Assembly (NCBI GenBank): GCA_020850355.1
Contig: JADZEX010000041.1
Coordinates: 62,001 to 126,000, forward strand
DNA from: Fimbriimonadaceae bacterium
GTDB taxonomy: Bacteria > Armatimonadota > UBA10988
Reading direction: 5' to 3'
Length of the DNA stretch: 64,000 nucleotides
Below the pieces are notes generated by a model. The model was not told the origin of the DNA and did no database searches. It saw nothing but the letters and a program-made list of their open reading frames with translations. Positions 44,690 through 50,862 of the stretch are shown here, piece by piece. The stretch's first letter is position 1, and every line of letters begins with the position of its first letter. The position numbers were made by a program, and so were the translations under genes.

Positions 44690-45815
44690 GACCGTCCTCA
44701 CTGACCGCTGCATTCGCTGCCGTGACGGGCCCCCCTGCTGCGGTGTCGGACGTCTGCCGGAGGCGGATGCCGGTCACCTCATCCGGACGGTTTGGCGCGT
44801 CGGGCGAGTTGAACTCCGCCTCGCCGACCACCCAGACCACCCGCTGGGCCGCGCTCTGGCCAACGGCCTGGAGCAACTCTGCCGGCGGCGGCCAGTGCGC
44901 CACGTCATCCACCACCAGCAAGTCGACCCGGTCCCATTGCCAGAGGATCCGCCCGTCGTCGAACTCCTGCTGCCCGCTGGTCAGCCACTGCGCCGCGGTC
45001 ATCGTGCGGGCTGCGCCAGCCGCCAGCTCGAGCAGCTTGCCGGCGGTCAGGTAGCGCGCCGCACCGAGCTTGAACGCAAACTCCGTGGCGATGCCGCAGG
45101 CCAGGCTGGTGCGGCCACTGCCCCGCGGGCCGCTCAAGACCAGGTGCTGCCGGACCGCGCCGGCCTGGTCCGGATCGGCGAACCGCCGGACGGTGCAGAC
45201 GGCGCCGTTGACACACCCTCCCGAGCAGAGCTGCAGGTGCGACGGAAAGCTGCTGAGTCGGTACAGGAACGGGAGCCCGGCCTGTTGGAAGCAGATCTTC
45301 TGCTGCAGCCAACGGTAGGCCATCACCAGGCTGGCCAGCACCAGGAAGATGGCGGTTGGCGCCACCGACAGGCGGGTGCTGCCGAGCAGTAGCACGGCCC
45401 AGATCGCGCCCACCACGATGTAGAACCAGGCCACCACGATGTTCCACCAGAGCAGTGGCCAGTCGATCTCGAACTGCCCGGCGGACTCGGCCTTCTTGGC
45501 CTTCTCGCGCTGGAAGTCGCCCCACTCCTTGGCCGCGAACGCCGCCACCACCAGCAGACAGGCCAGCTTCAGCAGCAGCCCGGACGGGCGCGCGCCGTCG
45601 CCGAGCCCGACCGCTGGTCGCGCGACCAGCCAGTCGAGGCTGCGCCACAAGACCACGGTCAACACGAAACCCAGGCCGAGGTGCCCCCATTGGTCTGCCA
45701 CCCAGGTGTAGCTGACCGTTGGATTCGACTGGACGTCTTTGCCGAACAGATCCAGGTAGACCTGCTTCGCGATCTCGTAAGGCCCAGGTTTGGGCAGCCG
45801 GCGGTCGATTGCCAT
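44676..45815 (-). CDS. Membrane protein fused to an IstB/DnaC-like P-loop domain
   Basis: Protein of 379 residues. Four transmembrane helices are near 46-65, 80-96, 121-145 and 151-170. After a Cys-rich linker (CSGGCVNGAVC, 197-207), the C-terminal half resembles IstB/DnaC AAA+ ATPases: GPRGSGRTS at 229-237 in place of Walker A (the Lys is R235), LLVVDD at 299-304 as Walker B and LTAGKLLELA. The Arg substitution may weaken ATP hydrolysis. ATG at 45815 has AGGGGG 6 bases upstream. It lies between a Gfo/Idh gene (37 bp upstream) and the LCIB-like gene, which overlaps it. I know of no described protein with this layout. Its role is unknown. Confidence 0.75.
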   Translation of the reverse strand: MAIDRRLPKPGPYEIAKQVYLDLFGKDVQSNPTVSYTWVADQWGHLGLGFVLTVVLWRSLDWLVARPAVGLGDGARPSGLLLKLACLLVVAAFAAKEWGDFQREKAKKAESAGQFEIDWPLLWWNIVVAWFYIVVGAIWAVLLLGSTRLSVAPTAIFLVLASLVMAYRWLQQKICFQQAGLPFLYRLSSFPSHLQLCSGGCVNGAVCTVRRFADPDQAGAVRQHLVLSGPRGSGRTSLACGIATEFAFKLGAARYLTAGKLLELAAGAARTMTAAQWLTSGQQEFDDGRILWQWDRVDLLVVDDVAHWPPPAELLQAVGQSAAQRVVWVVGEAEFNSPDAPNRPDEVTGIRLRQTSDTAAGGPVTAANAAVSEDGRDQP

Positions 45816-45852
45816 CTTGATCCCCCTGTCTCGCAGCGCCAGGCGGCCGGCG

Positions 45853-46869
45853 CTACGGCTCGCAGTACTGATCCAACCCGCACCCTCGCAGATCGGCCAC
45901 GACGCCTTGCTCCTCGGCTTCGTAGAGCCGCCAAATCACCTTCAGGCCCTGCACGCTCTCGGGCCCGTTGGTGAGCGGGATCGCGCCGGTTTCCAGGCAG
46001 TCCAGGAAGTGCGCCATCTCGTTTTCGGTGTGCTTGCCGACCTCGGCGTCGTAGATCTTCTGCTCCTCGCCGCCGACGATCCGGTAGATCGCCCCCTCGG
46101 TGATCCGGGCGTCCAGCAGGCCGCCGGTGCAGTGGGCGTGAAAGCTGTACTTCAGCCGCGTGCCCTTGGCGCCCCAGGTGCCGAAGTGGTAGCCCAGCGC
46201 GCCGCTTTCGAACTCCAGACTGACGTTGCTGGTGCCCTCGCGCTCCATCCAAGGGGTGCCGTAGTTGGTGCCCAGGTGGGTGCCGCGGACCGGGCGGCCG
46301 AGGTACCACAACAGCAAGTCGATGTAGTGGCAACCGTGGCTGAAGAGCTGCCCGCCACCCAAGGTCCGGGCGCTGGAGGCCCAGTGGTCGGGCGGGACCT
46401 GGGTGTGCTGCTCGGTCCAGATGCTGACCTGGAAGACCTCGCCCAGCTCCTGGGCGTCGAGCAGTTGCTTCATCCTGACGACCAGCGGGTGGAAGCGCAT
46501 GCAGTAGGCGACCATCAGCGTGCGCTGCGCGGCCTGCGCCGCGGCGATCAACTCGCGGCATTCGGCTTCGCTGTTGGCCAGCGGCTTCTCGACCAGCACA
46601 TGCTTGCCGGCCGCGAGGCAGTCCAGGGCGACCGGGTGGTGCAGGTGATGCGGCAGCACCAGCAGCGCGGCATCGACATCGGCCAGCACCTCGCGGTAGT
46701 CGGTCGCCGGCTGCGCGCCGGGCAGCACCTCGGCCGCGGCGCGGGCCTTGGCGAGGTCGACATCGACCGCCGCGACCACCTCCAGGCGGTCGGCGAGGTT
46801 GAAGAAGCGGCCGGCATGGGCGCGGGACATGCCGCCGCAGCCGATCAACGCGAGCCTGGTCCGAGCCAT
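45853..46869 (-). CDS. Gfo/Idh/MocA-family NAD(P)-dependent oxidoreductase
   Basis: Sugar or inositol dehydrogenase-like enzyme of 338 residues. The Rossmann motif is LIGCGGMSRAHAG at 8-20, the family EKP triad is E94-K95-P96, and the later GCHYIDLLLW holds the substrate-side His and Asp. It oxidises or reduces a sugar or cyclitol hydroxyl with NAD(P). ATG at 46869 has GGAG 6 bases upstream; longer frames upstream are shadows of the divergent SorC gene. It is first in the operon with the membrane P-loop and LCIB-like genes and is probably under SorC control. Confidence 0.94.
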   Translation of the reverse strand: MARTRLALIGCGGMSRAHAGRFFNLADRLEVVAAVDVDLAKARAAAEVLPGAQPATDYREVLADVDAALLVLPHHLHHPVALDCLAAGKHVLVEKPLANSEAECRELIAAAQAAQRTLMVAYCMRFHPLVVRMKQLLDAQELGEVFQVSIWTEQHTQVPPDHWASSARTLGGGQLFSHGCHYIDLLLWYLGRPVRGTHLGTNYGTPWMEREGTSNVSLEFESGALGYHFGTWGAKGTRLKYSFHAHCTGGLLDARITEGAIYRIVGGEEQKIYDAEVGKHTENEMAHFLDCLETGAIPLTNGPESVQGLKVIWRLYEAEEQGVVADLRGCGLDQYCEP

Positions 46870-46911
46870 CAGCGTCTCCGTCGTGCTGCGCATTCGACCG
46901 GGCCGCGCCGC

Positions 46912-46926
46912 CTCCTGCCGCAGGAG
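46912..46926. promoter_or_regulatory. Palindrome, candidate SorC operator
   Basis: CTCCTGC, one central C, then GCAGGAG: a perfect 7+7 inverted repeat. It sits in the 96-bp gap between the divergent Gfo/Idh (ATG 46869) and SorC-type (ATG 46966) genes, where an autoregulatory operator is expected. No clear -35/-10 pair is visible nearby. Confidence 0.45.
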
Positions 46927-46965
46927 TCCCAGCGGGCGGCACGTATCGAGCGGTTGAGGGACACC

Positions 46966-48012
46966 ATGGCCGACCGGGCAGACTGGATCTTCGAGGCCGC
47001 CCGCCTGCACTTCGAGGAGGGGCTGAAGCAGGAGGACGTCGCCCGTCTGCTGAAGGTCTCGCGCCCGACCGTGACGCGGTACCTGGCAATGGCCCGCGAG
47101 ATGGGTTACGTCCAGACCCGCGTCCTGCAGCCCCAGGGCCACGCCTTCCTGCACGACCTGGAGGTGGCCCTGACCACCCGCTATCCGCTGCTGCGCGAGG
47201 CCCTGCTGACGCCCTCCCGCCGCGATGCCTTCGAGCCCGGCGACGGCCCGGCGCGGCGCGCGCTGGCCGCGGAGCTGGCCGAGCGGACCGCGCGCTGGGT
47301 CGACCAGCAACTGACGGCCCGGCACCGGCCGGCGCCGCCGGTGGTGGCGGTGGCGCGCGGCGAGATGATCGATGCGGTGATCCGCCGGATCCGCCCGTCG
47401 CGGCCGGTACCCGAGTTGGAAGTGCTGCCGATGCTCGGGTATCTGCGCAGCCGCGACTACCCCTACGATGCCAACCGGCTGGCCGAGGAGCTGGCGCGCC
47501 TCTACGGGGGCAGCCACGAGTGGATCCCGGCCCCCGCCGTGGTCACCGCCGAAGAGGCCCAGGTGCTCCGCGGGATGCCCCTCGTGGCGGCCCCGCTGCG
47601 CAAGCTGCAGGAGCAGGTCGACCTGGTGCTGACCAGCATCTCGTGCCCCTACATCACCCACCCCGACGGCCGGCGCGAGCTCCGGCGAGCGACGCTGCTG
47701 CAGAGCCAGCGCGTGGCGCCGCAGCAGATCGAGGACCTCGCCCTGCGGCACGGCGCGGTGGGTGAGATCTGCGGTTGGTACTTCAGCCAGAGTGAGCTGC
47801 TGCCGCTGGCCGGGGTGACCCTGCTGGGCTTGCCCTTGCGCCGCCTGCGGGAGCTGGCGGCCGATCCGCAGCGCAGCGTGGTGGCCGTGGTTGGCGGCGA
47901 CGCGGGTCGTCTGGCGGCGGTCGAAGCGGCCTTGCGACTGGGCCTGGTGAACGTCCTGGTGACCGACTACCTGACCGCCCACCACCTGCTGCAGACACCG
48001 CCGGCGGCTTGA
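46966..48012 (+). CDS. SorC/DeoR-family sugar-binding transcriptional regulator
   Basis: Regulator of 348 residues. The N-terminal helix-turn-helix (about 15-45) includes GLKQEDVARLLKVSRPTVTR. The C-terminal effector domain (about 55-348) is SorC-like, with VVAVARGEMIDAVIRRI and SISCPYITHPDG. Phosphorylated sugars are the usual ligands. ATG at 46966 has GAGGG 5 bases upstream. It is divergent from the Gfo/Idh operon, and a palindrome lies between. It probably controls that operon and itself. The end of the gene carries the promoter of the sigma module. Confidence 0.9.
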   Translation: MADRADWIFEAARLHFEEGLKQEDVARLLKVSRPTVTRYLAMAREMGYVQTRVLQPQGHAFLHDLEVALTTRYPLLREALLTPSRRDAFEPGDGPARRALAAELAERTARWVDQQLTARHRPAPPVVAVARGEMIDAVIRRIRPSRPVPELEVLPMLGYLRSRDYPYDANRLAEELARLYGGSHEWIPAPAVVTAEEAQVLRGMPLVAAPLRKLQEQVDLVLTSISCPYITHPDGRRELRRATLLQSQRVAPQQIEDLALRHGAVGEICGWYFSQSELLPLAGVTLLGLPLRRLRELAADPQRSVVAVVGGDAGRLAAVEAALRLGLVNVLVTDYLTAHHLLQTPPAA

Positions 48013-48038
48013 CGCCGCGTTTCGCCGGGTGCTACACT
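48009..48038 (+). promoter_or_regulatory. Sigma-70-type promoter for the partner-switching sigma module
   Basis: TTGACG at 48009-48014 and TACACT at 48033-48038 are 18 bases apart. The -35 box overlaps the SorC stop codon. Transcription should begin about 48 bases before the STAS gene (48094). It probably drives the antagonist, anti-sigma and sigma genes together. Confidence 0.55.
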
Positions 48039-48093
48039 CGGCTGCCGCAGTCCTGGCCCGCGGGGCCGTCGGGGCCGCGGGCGAGGTGCGTCG

Positions 48094-48459
48094 ATGGCCA
48101 CAGACAGTTCGCAACCGTTACGCGTGGAAGTGGAAGCCGTCGACGGCGTGCGCATCGTGCGGCCCAGTGGCGAGGTCGACATCGCCTCGGTGGTCGTGCT
48201 GCAAGAGGCTCTCAATCGCCTGCTCGACGACGGCGCCACCCGGCTGGTGGTCAACCTTGAAGGGCTCGACTACCTCGACAGCACCGGCATCGGCTGCGTC
48301 ACCGCGGCCCGCCGCCGGGCCCGTGACCTGGGCGGCGATGTGGTGCTGGTCTGCACCCGCGAGCGGGTCCTGCGGCTGTTCAAGATCACCGGCCTGGACC
48401 AGGTCTTCAGCATCTGCGCCAGCGGGACCGAGGCGCTTGCCAAGTTGAAGGGGAACTAG
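48094..48459 (+). CDS. STAS-domain anti-anti-sigma factor (RsbV/SpoIIAA type)
   Basis: Anti-sigma antagonist of 121 residues. The STAS fold shows VEAVDGVRIVRPSGEVDIAS and the phosphorylation site S63 in YLDSTGIG. In the classic scheme it binds the anti-sigma factor when unphosphorylated and frees the sigma factor. ATG at 48094 has GAGG 7 bases upstream. It is followed directly by the anti-sigma gene and then the sigma gene, the usual partner-switching order. The site S63 is intact, although the neighbouring kinase looks degenerate. Confidence 0.94.
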   Translation: MATDSSQPLRVEVEAVDGVRIVRPSGEVDIASVVVLQEALNRLLDDGATRLVVNLEGLDYLDSTGIGCVTAARRRARDLGGDVVLVCTRERVLRLFKITGLDQVFSICASGTEALAKLKGN

Positions 48460-48831
48460 GTGGCTGCCGACCAGTTGACCCTCACCCTCCCGGCGCGGCC
48501 GGAGTTCGTCAGCCTGGCGCGCCTGACCCTGGCGGGTCTCGCCGCGCGGCTCGACTACGATGTCGACGCCGTCGAGGACATCCGCGTGGCTGTCGCCGAG
48601 GCGGTCGGGCTGCTGCTCCGCGAGGGCGGCGCCGACACGGTGGTGGTCAGCGCCCAGTGGAGCCGCGACCAGCTCGCCGTCACGGTCTCGCGGGCGGGAC
48701 ACCTGTTGGCGCGGGAGGCCGAAGAGACTGGGGTCGCCTTGCTGGTGATGGAGGCGATGGTCGACTCCGCGGTCTGCGAGACCACCACCGCCGGCAGCGT
48801 CGTGCGGCTGACCAAACAGCAGGCGCTGTGA
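48460..48831 (+). CDS. Anti-sigma factor-like protein (RsbW/SpoIIAB position), degenerate ATP site
   Basis: Protein of 123 residues with the size and position of an RsbW/SpoIIAB-type kinase. The N-box should read EAxxNA but here is E47-A-V-G-L51-L, so the Mg-binding Asn is replaced by Leu. The G1 loop DxGxG is also missing: the equivalent region reads VSRAGHLLAREAEETG. VALLVMEAMVD is like the later G2 helix of the fold. It may bind the sigma factor without phosphorylating the STAS partner. GTG 48460 follows the STAS stop directly, with AAGGGGA upstream. It lies 13 bp before the sigma gene. Confidence 0.82.
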   Translation: MAADQLTLTLPARPEFVSLARLTLAGLAARLDYDVDAVEDIRVAVAEAVGLLLREGGADTVVVSAQWSRDQLAVTVSRAGHLLAREAEETGVALLVMEAMVDSAVCETTTAGSVVRLTKQQAL

Positions 48832-48844
48832 TGGGGACGGCGCG

Positions 48845-49588
48845 GTGAGCAACCCCGAGCGGCTCGACGCTCTCACCAGCCGGTTCCGCGAGCTCCGGCG
48901 CACCGGCGACCGGGGGCTGCGCGAGCAGTTGATTCAGGCCCACCTGCCGCTGGTCCGCGCCCTGGCGCGCCGTTTCGCCAACCGCGGCGAGCCCGTCGAA
49001 GACCTCATCAGCACCGGTACCGTGGCGCTGATCAACGCCGTCGACCGCTTCGACCCCGAGAAGGGCACGCGCTTCAGCACCTTCGCCACGCCGACTATTC
49101 TGGGCGAGCTGAAGCGCTACTTCCGGGACAAGTCTTGGGCGATGAAGGTCCCGCGCCGGATGCAGGAGCTCAACCGCGCCGCGAACCACGCTCGCGAGCA
49201 GTTGGTGCAGCGGCTCGGGCGCAGTCCCAGCTACCTCGAGATCGCCAGCGAGCTGGGCTGCGACGAGGAGCAGGTGATCGAGGCGATGGAGAGCGGCCGG
49301 GGCTACGACCTGGTTTCGTTCGAGGGCCTCGGCCCAACCGATGACGGCCCGACCCACGATGGGCCGGGCGAGGAAGACGAGCACCTGCTCAACGTGGTGC
49401 GTCGCGTCGAGGTGGCGCAGGCCATGGAATCGATCCTCGACGAGCGCGAACGGCGGATCATCGCAGCATACTACTTCGATGAGATGTCGCAGACCGACAT
49501 CGCGACCCGCGAGGGCATCTCGCAGATGCATGTCTCGCGGTTGCTGGGCCGGGCCAAGAGCAAGCTGCGGCGCTATTTGCAGAGCTGA
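48845..49588 (+). CDS. Alternative sigma factor of the SigB/SigF/SigG group
   Basis: Sigma-70 family factor of 247 residues. Region 2 includes HLPLVRALARRFANRGEP and DRFDPEKGTRFSTFATPTI with core-binding and -10-recognition helices. Region 3 begins VPRRMQELNRAANHAREQL, and the C-terminal region 4 helix-turn-helix is MSQTDIATREGISQMHVSRL. It fits stress or differentiation sigma factors controlled by partner switching. GTG 48845 has GGGGA 7 bases upstream. The next gene, AI-2E, starts 2 bases after its stop. Confidence 0.94.
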   Translation: MSNPERLDALTSRFRELRRTGDRGLREQLIQAHLPLVRALARRFANRGEPVEDLISTGTVALINAVDRFDPEKGTRFSTFATPTILGELKRYFRDKSWAMKVPRRMQELNRAANHAREQLVQRLGRSPSYLEIASELGCDEEQVIEAMESGRGYDLVSFEGLGPTDDGPTHDGPGEEDEHLLNVVRRVEVAQAMESILDERERRIIAAYYFDEMSQTDIATREGISQMHVSRLLGRAKSKLRRYLQS

Positions 49589-49590
49589 CG

Positions 49591-50862
49591 ATGAACGCTG
49601 GGATGCTGTTGATCCTGATCCTCGGACTGCTGGTGGCCTTCGCCTATGCCGCCGGCACGGGGCCCGCTGCGGCCCGCACCCGGCGCTGGCTGGGGGGCGG
49701 GCTGGTGGCGGTGGTGTTGGTTGGACTGGTCTACCAGCTCCGCGCCGTGCTGCCACCGTTCATCGTGCCGCTGGTGCTGGCGTACCTGCTGGACCCCGTG
49801 CTGGACCGCCTCGAACGGCGCGGGCTGAGTCGCACGCGGGCGATCCTACTGGTTTACGCCGCGCTGCTGACCTTGATGATCAGCGCCCTGCTGCTGCTGG
49901 TGCCGCCGGTCGTCAAACAGGTCGGTGAGATCGCCGCGCCGCTGGCCAAGCCGGGCGGGGTCGATCTGTCGAACCTGCAGGGGCTGCTGGCGAACCAGGA
50001 GAAGCTCCGCAAGGGGCTCGCCAAGACCGCGCTGGACGCCGGGCTGCGCGAGAGTTGGGTCCGCCAACTCGAAGAGAACATCGCCTCGCTGAACGTCGAG
50101 CAGCGCCTCACGCAGGCGGTGCGCTGGCTGGCCGAACAAGCCCAGAAGACGGCCGGCTGGGTGGCGGGCCAGGTCGGCGGGCTGCTCTGGCTGATCCTCC
50201 TGCCGGTCACCCTGTTCTATATGTTGCGCGACTACGACCCCTTGCGGCGCCGGCTCTACTACCTCGTGCCACCGGCCAACCGGGCTGCCGCCAGCGCGCT
50301 GACCCGGCAGATCAACACCGCCCTGGGCGCCTATCTGCGGGGCTACGCCGTGCTCTCGCTGGCCGTGGCGATCTGCGTCACCGCGATCCTGCTGCTGCTC
50401 CAGCCGTTCTTCGGGTTCCGCTACGGCCTGCTGGTGGGGCTGACCGCCGGGGCCACCTACATCATTCCGTACGTCGGCAGCTTCTCTTCGGTGATCCTGG
50501 GCGTCGCCGTGGTCTACTTCACCGGCGGCCACAGTCTCGGCGAGGCGCTCGCGGCGTTCGTGCTGCTGCAAGGCTGCAACACCCTCTTCGACAACGTGAT
50601 CACCCCGCGCGTGCTCGGCGGTCAGACCGGGCTGCACCCGCTCTGGGTGATGTTCGCGCTGCTCGTGGCCGGCTCGCAGTTCGGGCTGCTGGGGGTCGTC
50701 CTCTCCACGCCAACGGCGGTCTGTGTTAAGATCGTCCTGGAGCACTTCTTCCCGCGGCTGACCGAGCCGATTCCCGCCGACCAGACTCCCGAGGCGGCCG
50801 ACTGCCCGGCGGCGGACGAGGACGACGCTCCGGCTGGTGATCGAAAGGACCCCGACGCATGA
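49591..50862 (+). CDS. AI-2E family transporter
   Basis: Integral membrane protein of 423 residues with about eight helices. Helix 1 is LLILILGLLVAFAYAA; the helices at about 30-75 are followed by FIVPLVLAYLLDPVLDRLE, a family landmark, and GLTAGATYIIPYVGSFSSV lies near 285-305. The C-terminal tail is charged. Members are exporters or channels of uncertain substrates (AI-2, sodium, others). Start at ATG 49591, 2 bp after the sigma stop. Its stop overlaps alaS by ATGA. The order AI-2E-alaS-ruvX is common in several bacterial lineages. Confidence 0.92.
   Translation: MNAGMLLILILGLLVAFAYAAGTGPAAARTRRWLGGGLVAVVLVGLVYQLRAVLPPFIVPLVLAYLLDPVLDRLERRGLSRTRAILLVYAALLTLMISALLLLVPPVVKQVGEIAAPLAKPGGVDLSNLQGLLANQEKLRKGLAKTALDAGLRESWVRQLEENIASLNVEQRLTQAVRWLAEQAQKTAGWVAGQVGGLLWLILLPVTLFYMLRDYDPLRRRLYYLVPPANRAAASALTRQINTALGAYLRGYAVLSLAVAICVTAILLLLQPFFGFRYGLLVGLTAGATYIIPYVGSFSSVILGVAVVYFTGGHSLGEALAAFVLLQGCNTLFDNVITPRVLGGQTGLHPLWVMFALLVAGSQFGLLGVVLSTPTAVCVKIVLEHFFPRLTEPIPADQTPEAADCPAADEDDAPAGDRKDPDA

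Noticed and set aside
45790-48012. 740-residue extension of the SorC regulator
   Set aside because: The upstream part is antisense to the Gfo/Idh gene; ATG 46966 starts at the helix-turn-helix with GAGGG upstream.
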